This document shows, in pieces, positions 35,299-45,048 of a stretch of 64,000 bases of DNA; position 1 is the first letter of the stretch, and every line of letters starts with the position of its first letter. Made by a program: the position numbers and the translations under genes. The DNA is from Vibrio aquaticus (GTDB lineage: Bacteria > Pseudomonadota > Gammaproteobacteria > Enterobacterales > Vibrionaceae), in assembly GCF_003970385.1 (NCBI RefSeq), contig NZ_RXZH01000008.1, positions 1 to 64,000 on the forward strand, written 5' to 3'. The notes beneath the pieces are model-generated. The model ran no database searches and was not told the origin of the DNA. It saw nothing but the letters and a program-made list of their open reading frames with translations.

Positions 35299-36502
35299 GA
35301 TCAAATTCTCCTGCGACAAGGCGAGCCGTTAAACGAGGAGCGCCTTGAAAGTAACTGAACTCAGCTGGGTGTGAGGCATCCCAAATCGCTAAATCAGCCT
35401 CAAATCCGATCTCGATCTGGCCTCTACGGTCACTCATACCAAGTGCTTGGGCTGCATGTGAGGTAACGCCTCGAAGTGTTTCTTCAGGCGTTAAGCCAAA
35501 CAGTGTGCAGCCCATATTCATCATCATAGTTAAATCAGCAAAGGGCGATGTGCCCGGGTTCAAATCTGTCGCAATTGCAATTGGCACTTGATGTTGGCGT
35601 AATAATTCAATCGGTGGCTGTTGGGTCTCTTTCAAGAAATAAAACGCGCCAGGCAGCAGAGTGGCTACTGTGTTTGTCTCGGAAAGTGCGAGAACGCCTT
35701 GCTCATCAAGATACTCGATGTGATCCGCTGAAAGACCGCCATAGCGAGCAGTGAGGGCAGTGCCACCTAAGTTAGACAATTGCTCAGTGTGCCCCTTCAC
35801 CGTTAGTCCATAGTCAATGGCGGCTTGGAAGACTTGCTCGGTTTGCGCGAGGTTAAAGCCGATAGACTCACAAAAAACATCAACGCTGGTGGCTAGAGAT
35901 TCTTTAGCTACTAAGGGAATGATTTCTTTACATACAAGCTCAATGTACTCATCAGCTCGTCCTGCATATTCAGGTGGCAGCGCATGGGCCGCTAGTAATG
36001 TGGTAGAGACATGAACTTTACGATGCGCCTCAAGTGCTTTTGCAGCGCGCAACATTTTGATTTCGTCTTCAATGGTTAGCCCATATCCAGACTTTACCTC
36101 GACCGTTGTAACGCCAGTGCGAAGTAAGCCGTCTAATCGAGGCAGGGCGAGTTCAGTAAGCTCTTCTTGTGTTGCCTCTCGTGTTGCTCTGACGGTTGAA
36201 AGTATTCCACCACCTTGTTTAGCAATCTCTTGATAAGGGACACCTTTGAGTCGCTGCTCAAATTCATCTGCGCGGCTACCTGCGAAGATCAAATGAGTAT
36301 GACAATCAATGAAACCAGGTGTCACAAGCTTGCCTTTACAGTCGAAGGTATTGGTTGCTTGCAGCGGCTCTAACGATAACGCTGTGATTTGACCGTTCGT
36401 GATCCCAATGTGGCATAAAGGCGATGGAGTATAACCTTCGCTGCCTTTGGTCATAGAAATGACTCGGGCATTGGATAACGCTAAATCACAGTGCTGGTTC
36501 AT
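35291..36502 (-). CDS. hutI: Imidazolonepropionase
   Basis: The 403-aa amidohydrolase opens 4-imidazolone-5-propionate to formiminoglutamate. The metal site is [14 protein letters not shown] at about residues 68-82, with [12 protein letters not shown] and [10 protein letters not shown] further on. It is the first gene of the operon. A HutC-type operator lies just upstream. Confidence 0.96.
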   Translation of the reverse strand: MNQHCDLALSNARVISMTKGSEGYTPSPLCHIGITNGQITALSLEPLQATNTFDCKGKLVTPGFIDCHTHLIFAGSRADEFEQRLKGVPYQEIAKQGGGILSTVRATREATQEELTELALPRLDGLLRTGVTTVEVKSGYGLTIEDEIKMLRAAKALEAHRKVHVSTTLLAAHALPPEYAGRADEYIELVCKEIIPLVAKESLATSVDVFCESIGFNLAQTEQVFQAAIDYGLTVKGHTEQLSNLGGTALTARYGGLSADHIEYLDEQGVLALSETNTVATLLPGAFYFLKETQQPPIELLRQHQVPIAIATDLNPGTSPFADLTMMMNMGCTLFGLTPEETLRGVTSHAAQALGMSDRRGQIEIGFEADLAIWDASHPAEFSYFQGAPRLTARLVAGEFDHV

Positions 36503-36519
36503 GGTGGATACTCTGTTTT

Positions 36520-36535
36520 AAATGTATATACAATT
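36520..36535. promoter_or_regulatory. Probable HutC operator upstream of hutI
   Basis: The perfect palindrome TGTATATACA at 36523-36532 lies 20 bp before the hutI start. It matches the type of site bound by HutC, which releases DNA when urocanate accumulates. Confidence 0.75.
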
Positions 36536-36606
36536 ATTGGTTCAAAACAGAGTATTGATCAAGGTGGATGTTGCGAAAATGTGATCAGTAAAAAGTGCGA
36601 AATTCT

Positions 36607-37320
36607 TTATTTAAGCAAAACCTTAGAGCTTAATTTGTATCTTGTGCCAGGATGGTAGAGTAATGCGGTGCTGACCAAGCGTTCGTCACTCCAAGTACGG
36701 CGGTTGAGCAATAAGCAAGGCTCGTTCACGGCTAGCCTTAGGGCAGAGCGGATAGAATCGTCAGCAACAATGGCCTCAACCGTATGTTCAATGGCGCTCA
36801 GTGGGCAATTTTCTGATAGGTATTGATTGGGCGTCATCTGCGAGAAATCTTGCTGTAAATAATTAGGGGCGTAACTTGCGTTTACCCAACGAACTTCTAA
36901 TTGGATAGGGGATTTGTCTGCAAAGTGGATAATTTCACTGTAGAACACTTCTCTGCCCAGCATAACCCCCAGCTTCATGGCTACGTTGTCATCAGCACTC
37001 ATTGCAATCTGCTTAATCACTTTGCTGCTGTACTGCTTGCCGCGCTGTTCGACCTCTTTGGCAATGTTACGAATATCGAGCAAAGGGGATTCTGCTTTGT
37101 CATCAGGAGCGCAGACAAATGTACCAAGTCGTGGTCTTCTCACTAAGCGGCCTTGAGCCACTAAGTCACGAATCGCTTTATTCACTGTCATACGGCTGAC
37201 GTTAAACTGCTTAGTCAGTTCGAGTTCGGTCGTAATGCGGTGACCAACAGGCCAAAGACCTTGATCGATTTGATCGGTAATGTACTGCTTAATTTGAAGG
37301 TAAAGGGGTGATTGGCTCAT
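36607..37320 (-). CDS. hutC: Histidine utilisation repressor, GntR family
   Basis: The 237-aa regulator has an N-terminal winged helix (ELTKQFNVSRMTVNKAIRDLVAQGRLVRRPRLGTFV, about residues 29-64). A C-terminal UTRA domain follows that in this subfamily binds urocanate. A second start codon lies two codons upstream (37326). It is transcribed in the same direction as the hut genes, upstream of them, with its own operator-like site, so it probably represses itself as well. Confidence 0.94.
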   Translation of the reverse strand: MSQSPLYLQIKQYITDQIDQGLWPVGHRITTELELTKQFNVSRMTVNKAIRDLVAQGRLVRRPRLGTFVCAPDDKAESPLLDIRNIAKEVEQRGKQYSSKVIKQIAMSADDNVAMKLGVMLGREVFYSEIIHFADKSPIQLEVRWVNASYAPNYLQQDFSQMTPNQYLSENCPLSAIEHTVEAIVADDSIRSALRLAVNEPCLLLNRRTWSDERLVSTALLYHPGTRYKLSSKVLLK

Positions 37321-37338
37321 AATCATTTATCTACACAA

Positions 37339-37350
37339 TTGACTATACAA
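37339..37350. promoter_or_regulatory. Possible HutC operator upstream of hutC
   Basis: On the minus strand TTGTATAGTCAA is an imperfect version of TTGTATATACAA, 19 bp before hutC. Autoregulation by HutC is likely but the site is weaker than the hutI one. Confidence 0.5.
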
Positions 37351-37507
37351 ATAGTCTGGTATTTTATGAGTAATTGCAAGTTTGATTCGTTTGGTGATTG
37401 ATATCTGTTCGATTAGGTACGCTTTTCACGAATAAGCCCAAAAGCCCTTGCATTCATCGGCTCAGCAAGATAAATCAATAGGTGCAAAGAAATCATAAGG
37501 ATAGTTT

Positions 37508-38251
37508 ATGTTTGGAAAGTTAAAAGCCTCATTAGGTATTGGTGCTGCAAAAGTAGATACAATCTTAGATAGCATGTCTGTGTACCAAGGTGAAACCCTA
37601 AAAGGTACGGTTCATATTAAAGGTGGCGACGTTGAGCAGCAAATTGATGCGATCAACCTAAAGCTTTGTACTGAAGTGAAAGTGGAAAGCGAAGAGAGCA
37701 CCAGCTACCAAGATTTTATCATCGGTAAACTGCAAGCGGTTCAGCCTTTTGTGATTCAGCCAAACGAAACCAAGCAAGTGCCTTTTGAATTTAAACTGCA
37801 TGATGAAACACCGGTCACTGAGCTGAATGTGCTCAAAAACCTCTGTCATGTTTGGATAGAAACGACATTGGATATCGACTTCGCTATCGATCCGAAAGAC
37901 CGTGATTTTGTCGCTGTGAAGCCAATCCCAGTGGTCGCGCAAGTACTGTCTGCCATTGAACAAGCGGGTTTTGGTATGGTGAAAGCGGATGTCGAGAAAG
38001 GCTATCTACGTGGTGGTAACTTCTCTTCAACGTCCGGCTGCTATCAAGAAATAGAGTTCCGCAGCAACGGCTTTATTAACCGCAAAGAAATTGAACTGTC
38101 ATTCATTCTCGATGGTGCTGCTGTACACTGTTTTGCTGAAGTTGATCGCTCGTTTAGCATGAGAGGCGATCAATACGCTTCGTTTACGCTCAACCGTGAG
38201 TCCAATGACACAGAAATCGCTTCTGTTGTTCAACGTATCCTGTCTATTTAG
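37508..38251 (+). CDS. Spo0M family arrestin-like protein
   Basis: The 247-aa protein matches the Spo0M (SpoOM) family: GAAKVDTILDSMSVYQGETLKGTVHIKGGDVEQQI at about residues 13-47 and RGDQYASFTLNRE near the end. The fold is a two-domain arrestin-like beta sandwich. Spo0M affects sporulation control in Bacillus; in non-sporulating Vibrio the role is unknown. It is cytoplasmic with no signal peptide. The last 8 bp overlap the convergent DUF3187 gene. Confidence 0.88.
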   Translation: MFGKLKASLGIGAAKVDTILDSMSVYQGETLKGTVHIKGGDVEQQIDAINLKLCTEVKVESEESTSYQDFIIGKLQAVQPFVIQPNETKQVPFEFKLHDETPVTELNVLKNLCHVWIETTLDIDFAIDPKDRDFVAVKPIPVVAQVLSAIEQAGFGMVKADVEKGYLRGGNFSSTSGCYQEIEFRSNGFINRKEIELSFILDGAAVHCFAEVDRSFSMRGDQYASFTLNRESNDTEIASVVQRILSI

Positions 38252-39218
38252 AAGCGTTGAATAGATAGCGAAACGCAACGCCAAAGGCAATGTCTGTACT
38301 GTTGTCGGCGTTAAACATATTTTCTACCGCAGTGATCTCCACTGCGGTATTTTTTAGCCGGTAGCGATAGGTGAAGGTAAATTCAGTCGACGGCTTAGAA
38401 AATTCATCATCATCTTCCGTCACCCCTTGCAGCACTGACAACTGTCCAATAAGTGTATGGTTTTCGTAGATTTCGTAGCGATAGCTTCCGCCAACACTCC
38501 AAGTTTGATCTCGATAGGGCATCTGTTCAAATAGCGTAGGTGTATTGCGCATGGTCAGGGCGAATGTCGTATCAAGCGCATGCTTTCCCCTGCGATAGCC
38601 ATAGTTCACTTGCACCGCTTGCTCAAAGTCGGACGAACTGAAGATGCCATGCTCAGTATCGTTATAATAGAGTGATGCACCGATGGACAAGCCATGATGG
38701 TCTTCGGTGACTAGCTGATACTGAAGATAACTGATTAATGCGTGGCTTAGGGTTTCTCCACGAAAGTTTTCAATCTCTATACCATACTCGGGCATGTTGA
38801 TAACGAATCGATTGTTCTCCACGTTGTCACGTCCATTCTGATCAATACCAAACAGGTCATGAAAGTCTTTGGTTAATCCATCTAAATGATTGTTGCCGGC
38901 ATAGTTCCAACGATATTGCAGGTCGAATTGCCAGCGATGATTCAATTGCCACTTGCCGCCAAAGACAATTTGGTTTTGATAGTAATCGAGCTCGTAAGTG
39001 TCAGTAACCGCCCAAATACTGGAAACCACACCCGAGGTGTAAATTTCGTACTGATCTAACGGCATTGAATATCCTGAGCGGATTTGTGGAGAAAGGTTAT
39101 TGGTATGGAAAGGGGATTGAGTATAACTTTGCGTCGGGCCAAACCCATCTTCACTCAGTGCAGAGGCACTTAAGAATAAGCAAATGGTGAGTAGAAATCG
39201 CCGAACGAAAAGGTGCAT
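38244..39218 (-). CDS. DUF3187 family outer-membrane beta-barrel protein
   Basis: The 324-aa protein has a signal peptide (residues 1-22, ending SALS). Alternating aromatic strands follow and the C-terminus (FGVAFRYLFNASK) is barrel-like; FGPTQSYTQSPFHTNNLSPQIRSGY marks DUF3187. Its function is unknown. It lies downstream of relV on the same strand, but a hairpin in the 107-bp gap may separate them. Confidence 0.82.
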   Translation of the reverse strand: MHLFVRRFLLTICLFLSASALSEDGFGPTQSYTQSPFHTNNLSPQIRSGYSMPLDQYEIYTSGVVSSIWAVTDTYELDYYQNQIVFGGKWQLNHRWQFDLQYRWNYAGNNHLDGLTKDFHDLFGIDQNGRDNVENNRFVINMPEYGIEIENFRGETLSHALISYLQYQLVTEDHHGLSIGASLYYNDTEHGIFSSSDFEQAVQVNYGYRRGKHALDTTFALTMRNTPTLFEQMPYRDQTWSVGGSYRYEIYENHTLIGQLSVLQGVTEDDDEFSKPSTEFTFTYRYRLKNTAVEITAVENMFNADNSTDIAFGVAFRYLFNASK

Positions 39219-39281
39219 TTGTGCTCCTTGTCTTAACTGATATCTACAAAGCTAGTTCAAAAGTTTAGATTTTACGAACCA

Positions 39282-39309
39282 ATAAGCGACCCAGTTATAG
39301 GTCGCTTAT
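39282..39309. terminator. Hairpin between relV and the DUF3187 gene
   Basis: ATAAGCGACC (39282-39291) and GGTCGCTTAT (39300-39309) form a 10-bp stem around CAGTTATA. On the minus strand it follows relV. The T-run is poor, so it may only attenuate. Confidence 0.55.
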
Positions 39310-39325
39310 AGTGTTGGCGGGAGGG

Positions 39326-40099
39326 TTATGCAGCGCTCAAATGGGTGGTGATGTATGGCTGCCAAGCGTTTTGGTATAGCGCCTTAGATTCGCTGCGCAT
39401 GTTGCGAATTTGAGCGGTTTCAAACTCGTTATAGTCACGAGATTCCGCAGCAGCGGTACGTTCAATCTTTTGGATCTTTTCGTAAATCGCATGCTCAGGA
39501 CCGCTTTTCACATCAGCAATGGCTTTTAGGTGAAGCTGAACCTCTGCAACTAAGTTGGTTTTTGGCAATTGAACCAACAGGTTCAAATCACGGTAGCCCG
39601 ATGCCGCAGGCTTCTTGAAGCGGTTTTTCACTTTAACAATCGTGGTTTCACGGCTTAGCACTTCGTAGGCAGACATAAGGCCTTCAATATCATCAGCAAC
39701 AATTGTTGCGCGGGCTAAATCAGTAATGCGGTCGACTTGACCATCAAGCTCGTAGGCGATTTTCTCTTTGGCACGTTGAGATGATTTCACGCCAGCAAAG
39801 TAAGCGTCTGTTGACGTTAGCATGGCAGTGCTCTTACATAGCGTTTCTAGTTCTGCTTGAGCTTGGTGTGCCTTGCTGTAAAGAACGTCGAAGTCATTGT
39901 AAGGTTGAGTCGGTGACATCGACATAGATTGAATACCGTAAAGGCCGCTTAAGTTATGTTTGAAGGCTTTTGAGCAAACTTCGTTTTGTTTTGTAGAACG
40001 AGCTTCCTCATCAACTTGTGCGGTTGGAATAGCAGCGAATGCAGGTGAACGGCTGAGCATTAAAAGCATTAAGGCCGTAGTTCGCAAAAATAGGCTCAT
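39326..40099 (-). CDS. relV: RelV small alarmone (p)ppGpp synthetase
   Basis: The 257-aa length equals that of V. cholerae RelV. A RelA/SpoT synthetase domain spans about residues 90-200. From memory, residues needed in V. cholerae (Lys107, Asp129, Arg132, Glu188) correspond here to Lys105, Asp127, Arg130 and Glu186, and GYRDLNL and EVQLHL are intact. It should make (p)ppGpp from ATP and GTP or GDP. The first 22 residues look like a cleavable signal peptide (SRSPAFAA), odd for an enzyme needing cytoplasmic nucleotides. It has no hydrolase domain. Confidence 0.9.
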   Translation of the reverse strand: MSLFLRTTALMLLMLSRSPAFAAIPTAQVDEEARSTKQNEVCSKAFKHNLSGLYGIQSMSMSPTQPYNDFDVLYSKAHQAQAELETLCKSTAMLTSTDAYFAGVKSSQRAKEKIAYELDGQVDRITDLARATIVADDIEGLMSAYEVLSRETTIVKVKNRFKKPAASGYRDLNLLVQLPKTNLVAEVQLHLKAIADVKSGPEHAIYEKIQKIERTAAAESRDYNEFETAQIRNMRSESKALYQNAWQPYITTHLSAA

Positions 40100-40451
40100 T
40101 CACTCTCCTTAGATGTGTCAGGCTTAGCTAAAAGTGTGTCGAAAAAGGATTCAATCACCAAGTCTGTCTATCTACATGTATTTAATGGGGCTGATTTTGC
40201 TAATCCCAAGCCTCGATTAAACGCTATTAAACTGAAGTTTGAACTCCCTCTCAAAACTCATGTGTAGAGTTAGAGTCATTGGGCATCACAAGGTTCAGTT
40301 CCAACTTGTAAGCAAGTATAAACAACCAAGATGAACGTAAACTGAATAGAACTTTCAGGTTTGATTTTCTTGCTAGTCTGCCTCGGGGGATACCACTTAG
40401 CTCAGCTTTCAGCTAGTCTATGCGGGTTAAAGTCAGCAATTGAGAAAGAGA
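40100..40451. other. 352-bp intergenic region between relV and tpm
   Basis: This divergent region should hold the relV and tpm promoters. I see no gene, no RNA family and no strong palindrome. A ribosome site for relV (AAGGAG on the minus strand) is at about 40107-40112. Confidence 0.5.
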
Positions 40452-41102
40452 ATGAGAGACCCAGAGTTTTGGCATGGTAAGTGGGCGGCAAACCAAATCG
40501 GCTTCCACTTAGAAGATGTAAACCCACTGTTGATTAAATACTGGCAGCACACCAATCCTCGTTTTGAAGATAAGGTGTTTGTCCCTTTGTGTGGTAAGTC
40601 AGAAGATCTGGTTTGGCTCGCGACAAAGCATGAAGACATTCAAGGGGTAGAGCTGAGCAATATTGCTGTTAGGGCCTTCTTTGCTGAACACTTTTACACG
40701 CCAATGGTGATGCCAATTAATGGTCAACATGAGCTATTCCAATTCGATGAGCTCTCTATTTATGTTGGTGACTATTTTACCGCACCAGTAAAACCCGTCG
40801 ATATTGTGTATGACCGTGCTTCGCTGGTGGCATTACCTGAAGAGATGCGTGCTGACTACGTGGCAAAAATAAAGTCACTGCTTAATCAAGGCGGTCGTAT
40901 TCTTCTGGTGAGCTTAGATTATGTTCAAGAGGAGATGGCAGGGCCTCCGTTCTCTGTGCCAGAACAGGAAATCCGTGCTCTATATTCAGAATACAAAGTA
41001 ACGAAACTGTATCGTGATGAAGCGGGTGACGATCATCCAAAAATCGCGAAGAAAGGCTTATCGCGATTTGCAGAAGAAGTTTATTTGATCGAAGCGCAAT
41101 AG
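40452..41102 (+). CDS. tpm: Thiopurine S-methyltransferase family protein
   Basis: The 216-aa SAM-dependent methyltransferase begins [19 protein letters not shown], the usual start of bacterial Tpm. [16 protein letters not shown] and [13 protein letters not shown] form the SAM site, and [17 protein letters not shown] follows. Bacterial Tpm methylates thiopurines and, in some species, selenium or tellurium compounds. The frame extends to a TTG at 40440; the ATG at 40452 fits the family. Confidence 0.92.
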   Translation: MRDPEFWHGKWAANQIGFHLEDVNPLLIKYWQHTNPRFEDKVFVPLCGKSEDLVWLATKHEDIQGVELSNIAVRAFFAEHFYTPMVMPINGQHELFQFDELSIYVGDYFTAPVKPVDIVYDRASLVALPEEMRADYVAKIKSLLNQGGRILLVSLDYVQEEMAGPPFSVPEQEIRALYSEYKVTKLYRDEAGDDHPKIAKKGLSRFAEEVYLIEAQ

Positions 41103-41113
41103 ACGCGTAATAA

Positions 41114-41153
41114 AAACAAAGGCCTGGCGATGAACCAGGCCTTTGTTTTTTAT
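41114..41153. terminator. Bidirectional rho-independent terminator
   Basis: AACAAAGGCCTGG and CCAGGCCTTTGTT pair around CGATGAA, with a T-run after it and an A-run before it. It lies between converging tpm and purT. Confidence 0.93.
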
Positions 41154-41160
41154 ATTTTAG

Positions 41161-42336
41161 TTAGTAAATCACTTTTACTTTGTTTGCACTTTCAATTGCG
41201 CTCTCGATAGACTCTTCAATGGTCTCGCGACGCGTAATCGCTACACCTAAACGGCGGCGGCCATTGATGTCAGGTTTGCCGAAGAGGCGAACTTGAGTTT
41301 GTGGAGCGGCTAATGCGTCTGATAGACCTTCATAGCGAATATTGGTGGAGGTCCCTTGACCTAACACGACAGCAGAAGCTGCTGGCCCATACTGAGTAAT
41401 GCTTGAAATCGGCATACCAGTAAAGGCACGAACATGAAGGGCGAACTCAGAACTATCTTGCGACATCAAGGTCACTAGGCCAGTGTCATGCGGGCGAGGT
41501 GAGACTTCATTGAAAATCACTGTATCGCCTTTGATAAACAGTTCAACACCAAAAATACCGTAACCGCCTAATGCGTTAACCACTTTACTTGCAGCGTCTT
41601 GAGCGGCCTTTAGTGCAGCGTCAGACATCGCTTGTGGCTGCCATGATTCACGGTAGTCTCCGTCTTCTTGGCGGTGCCCAATTGGCGCACAGAAATGAAC
41701 GCCATCCACAGCACGTACGGTCAGTAAAGTGATCTCGTAATCAAAATCAATAAACCCTTCAACAATCACTCGGCCAGCACCCGTGCGGCCACCTTCTTGC
41801 GCGTAATCCCACGCTTTGTTTACGTCGTCTGTGCTTTTGATAACACTCTGCCCTTTGCCTGAAGAGCTCATAACTGGCTTACACACACAAGGAATACCCA
41901 CAGCTTCGATAGCGGCAGTAAATTCTTCGTAGCTATCAGCGAATCGGTAAGGAGAGGTTGTCAGGTTTAGTTCCTCTGCAGCCAAGCGGCGAATGCCTTC
42001 GCGGTTCATGGTTAATTTAGTCGCGTTTGCGGTTGGAACGACATTCAAACCTTGCGACTCTAGCTCGACAAGTGTCTCTGTCGCAATCGCTTCGATCTCA
42101 GGTACAACGTAGTCTGGCTGCTCTTTGTCAATGATCGCTTTTAGCGCGTTTCCATCAAGCATATCGAGTGTGTAACTACGGTGAGCCACTTGCATTGCAG
42201 GTGCGTTTTCATAGCGATCACAAGCGATGACTTCTAAGCCAAGTCTTTGGCATTCAATCGCCACTTCTTTGCCCAATTCACCAGAGCCTAATAGCAGAAC
42301 ACGTGTCGAATTTTTCGCTGTCGCAGTACCAAACAT
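41161..42336 (-). CDS. purT: Formate-dependent phosphoribosylglycinamide formyltransferase 2
   Basis: The 391-aa ATP-grasp enzyme makes formyl-GAR from GAR, formate and ATP in purine synthesis. Typical are [16 protein letters not shown] at the N-terminus, [15 protein letters not shown] in the ATP site, and [17 protein letters not shown] PurR-type palindrome lies upstream. Confidence 0.96.
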   Translation of the reverse strand: MFGTATAKNSTRVLLLGSGELGKEVAIECQRLGLEVIACDRYENAPAMQVAHRSYTLDMLDGNALKAIIDKEQPDYVVPEIEAIATETLVELESQGLNVVPTANATKLTMNREGIRRLAAEELNLTTSPYRFADSYEEFTAAIEAVGIPCVCKPVMSSSGKGQSVIKSTDDVNKAWDYAQEGGRTGAGRVIVEGFIDFDYEITLLTVRAVDGVHFCAPIGHRQEDGDYRESWQPQAMSDAALKAAQDAASKVVNALGGYGIFGVELFIKGDTVIFNEVSPRPHDTGLVTLMSQDSSEFALHVRAFTGMPISSITQYGPAASAVVLGQGTSTNIRYEGLSDALAAPQTQVRLFGKPDINGRRRLGVAITRRETIEESIESAIESANKVKVIY

Positions 42337-42397
42337 AAATAACCTTAAAATCTTGAAGGAGTAATTTTACGGGGAATAATACTCAACCTTACGCAAA

Positions 42398-42413
42398 AAG
42401 CAAACGTTTGCGC
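42398..42413. promoter_or_regulatory. PurR operator upstream of purT
   Basis: AGCAAACGTTTGCGCG contains the perfect palindrome GCAAACGTTTGC (42400-42411), the core of the PurR consensus ACGCAAACGTTTGCGT. It is about 65 bp before the purT start, so purine-dependent repression is expected. Confidence 0.85.
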
Positions 42414-42616
42414 GAGTCTGTAAGCGATTATTTTTCACCGGTGAACGTGTTGGTGATCAACTGAACGTGATTTTATGACTGTTTGAATTCAAACTTTAGG
42501 GAAATATTACCCGTCCAGAGCGTTCGATCGTTAGAGAAGTAAGAAAAAACGATTAATTAAGCGTATAATTATAGTCAATATTTAGATGATCAGATATTGA
42601 GCTAGCAGCAGTATTC

Positions 42617-43828
42617 ATGCAGTACGATCCTAACAATTCTATAAAAATTCCAATCAACACATTAAGTGTTGGTATGTTTGTGACCGCGATTGAAGACAGT
42701 AAGCGCGTGAACCTTGCTCATGCTGGCCGAGTGTCGAGTGACAAAGCGATCAGCCAACTGATTAAAAGCGGTGTTAAGTTCGCTTGGGTAGACAAAGAGT
42801 TGTCTGCGAAAGGTAGCGTATTTAAACCAGTTGTCGATCTCCCTGAAATCGAAGAACCAAAATCACAAGAACCAACAGCACCGCTAAAACGAAAAAAACG
42901 CAGCCGTTTTTCACAGCAGCAGAAAGCACAAAAAATCATTCGTGATGCCAAAGGGCTCGCGCAGAAAATCTTATCGCAAACCTTTGACGGTAAGCCAATT
43001 CAAGTCGATGAACTTGATGATTTGGCTGATGACCTGATTGAGTCCATTTTGTTGGACTCAGATGCGCTGCATTGTGTTTCAGCCCTTCGCACTAAAGATG
43101 AATACCTACTCGAACATTCGGTAAACGTTGCCACGCTGTTGGTGACCTTTGGTAAGCATCTGCAATTGCCTAAAGAGACGCTAAAAGAGATGGCGATTGG
43201 TGGCTTGATTCATGATGTGGGCAAAGTAAAGGTCGATGATGCGGTGCTGCATAAACCTGGCCGTTTGACCGCAGAAGAATTTGAGCATATGAAGCTTCAC
43301 CAGGTCTTTGCCGGTGAAATCATTATGAAAGTTGCAGGGTTGAGTGACGTAAGCCGCGATGTGTGTTTGATGCACCATGAAAAACTGGATGGCACTGGGT
43401 ATCCAAATGGTCTCACAGCAGAGCAGATGCCTATTCATGGCCGTATGAGCTGCATTGTTGATATCTATGATGCGCTAACGGCAGACCGATGCTATAAGCA
43501 GGGTATGAGCCCGGCAGAAGCGTTTAAAATCTTACTGTCCCTGACACCTAATCACCTTGATAAAGAGCTCGTGTATAAATTCATTAATTGCATTGGGGTG
43601 TTCCCAGTTGGGGCAATTGTTGAGTTAAGTGATGGGCGAGTGGGTATCGTGTGGAGCTCTAACCAAGAAGAACCACTGAAACCAGAAGTTAAATGCTTTT
43701 ACTCCAGAAAATACGGGCGCTTTATTGATGTGACGATGGTGGATTTGAAAACTTCTCGACTCACAATCAAAAAAGCAATCGCACAAAGCCAGTTAGAGGT
43801 CGATGCTACTCGCTTCTTTGAGGCTTAA
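42617..43828 (+). CDS. HD-GYP domain c-di-GMP phosphodiesterase
   Basis: The 403-aa protein has an N-terminal DUF3391 domain (IKIPINTLSVGMFVTAIE, then KFAWVDKE), a basic linker (KRKKRSRFSQQQK) and an HD-GYP domain at about 145-330. The metal and signature residues are present: HSVNVA, HDVGKVKVDD at about 199 and HHEKLDGTGYPNGL. It probably hydrolyses c-di-GMP to pGpG or GMP. It is soluble. A terminator follows. Confidence 0.94.
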   Translation: MQYDPNNSIKIPINTLSVGMFVTAIEDSKRVNLAHAGRVSSDKAISQLIKSGVKFAWVDKELSAKGSVFKPVVDLPEIEEPKSQEPTAPLKRKKRSRFSQQQKAQKIIRDAKGLAQKILSQTFDGKPIQVDELDDLADDLIESILLDSDALHCVSALRTKDEYLLEHSVNVATLLVTFGKHLQLPKETLKEMAIGGLIHDVGKVKVDDAVLHKPGRLTAEEFEHMKLHQVFAGEIIMKVAGLSDVSRDVCLMHHEKLDGTGYPNGLTAEQMPIHGRMSCIVDIYDALTADRCYKQGMSPAEAFKILLSLTPNHLDKELVYKFINCIGVFPVGAIVELSDGRVGIVWSSNQEEPLKPEVKCFYSRKYGRFIDVTMVDLKTSRLTIKKAIAQSQLEVDATRFFEA

Positions 43829-43847
43829 TCGTTCCACATTTCAGAGA

Positions 43848-43880
43848 TCAAAAAGGCGCATGAACTGCGCCTTTTTTGTT
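43848..43880. terminator. Rho-independent terminator
   Basis: AAAAAGGCGCA and TGCGCCTTTTTT pair around TGAAC. It lies between the HD-GYP gene and the converging cdd. Confidence 0.92.
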
Positions 43881-43889
43881 TTCTTCAAC

Positions 43890-44777
43890 TTACAGTTCTA
43901 AGTAAGTCATTGGAATATCAGGGTTGATTGACTCAAGCGTTGATTGGGTGGTTTCCAAATGACTGATCGTGCCTTCTTTCACTTCAACCAAAGCGGCAGA
44001 GTCGATGTTTTCAAATGATTGACGCGCAAGCAGTAGCTGAATCATGGCAACTTGAAGGGGCGGTAAGCTTGGGTTAAACGCGGCATTTTCTGCGTACGCA
44101 CCGTAGTAAACCTTGCCATCATTCGTCTTGAGTGCCACACCACTTAGGTTGTGAGTGTAAGGCGCGTGGCTTCGGTTTAAGGCTGCGATTGCTTGTTGAA
44201 CTAGCTCATCGTCTTCGCTGCTTGCTTTACCGTGATCAACGTTAGACATCAATGCAGACTGAATCCCGAGATCGGCTGGGCCAAACGACTCTGGTAAGTA
44301 TTCTTGCAGAGATTTACTATCACGTTGAGGTAACTGAACTTGCAGTCTATCCGCAGTAGAAAGCTCATTCATAAACTGACGGCAGTGGCCACAAGGACTA
44401 AAGTTGATTGTGATGTCAGCAACGCCTTGTTCGCCTTTCATCCAAGCATGGCTGATCGCAGATTGTTCAGCATGCACCGTTTGGCCAAGTTGTACCCCTG
44501 CAAATTCAACGTTTGCACCAAAGTAAAGTTTACCTGATAGTCCACGAACGATCGCACCGACATAAAAATTAGACAGAGGAGCGTATGAGTACGCCGCTGC
44601 AAAAGGCAAAAGAGCGACACGCAGTTCAGCATCTTCAAGACCTGAAATCGTTAATAGCTGCTCAAATTGCTCTGCAGATAATGTCGCGTCAAAATCGTCA
44701 GCAAGAATAATAGGGCTTAGAAAATCTGCTACGTTTTGTGGCGCTTCAGCTAACGCCTGTTCAATGCGGCTTCTCAT
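43890..44777 (-). CDS. cdd: Cytidine deaminase
   Basis: The 295-aa enzyme is the large two-domain form found in enterics and vibrios. It deaminates cytidine and deoxycytidine for pyrimidine salvage. The active site is HAEQSAI and [13 protein letters not shown] in the N-terminal half; the C-terminal copy of the fold lacks the zinc ligands. It follows yohJ-yohK as in E. coli, but across a 271-bp gap. Confidence 0.95.
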   Translation of the reverse strand: MRSRIEQALAEAPQNVADFLSPIILADDFDATLSAEQFEQLLTISGLEDAELRVALLPFAAAYSYAPLSNFYVGAIVRGLSGKLYFGANVEFAGVQLGQTVHAEQSAISHAWMKGEQGVADITINFSPCGHCRQFMNELSTADRLQVQLPQRDSKSLQEYLPESFGPADLGIQSALMSNVDHGKASSEDDELVQQAIAALNRSHAPYTHNLSGVALKTNDGKVYYGAYAENAAFNPSLPPLQVAMIQLLLARQSFENIDSAALVEVKEGTISHLETTQSTLESINPDIPMTYLEL

Positions 44778-44885
44778 AATGAATCCTTAAATAAACTGAG
44801 TTGATATCTGCCAGTTTAGAGTGCAAATGTCGCCTAAAAACCTCGATATTGGTATTACATTTTAGGTAACACGAAAAATACTTCA

Positions 44886-44950
44886 GAGATCAATGTCACA
44901 TAATTATGTGTAACGAATATTCATATTTCACAGTTAGAGTGAGGTCACAC
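44886..44950. promoter_or_regulatory. Possible CRP-binding region upstream of cdd
   Basis: Several TGTGA half sites occur before cdd. On the minus strand TGTGACATTGATCTCT (about 44885-44900) and TGTGACCTCACTCT (about 44935-44950) partly fit TGTGA-N6-TCACA. In E. coli cdd is controlled by CRP and CytR with paired sites, and a similar arrangement is plausible here. Confidence 0.4.
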
Positions 44951-45048
44951 ATGATAACGATTGCATCTCTTTGAATTGTGATATGAGTCGAGAGGACTAG
45001 CCCATATCAAACTAGTGCCTATCGATTCATATTATTTGAGAGTGTGTA

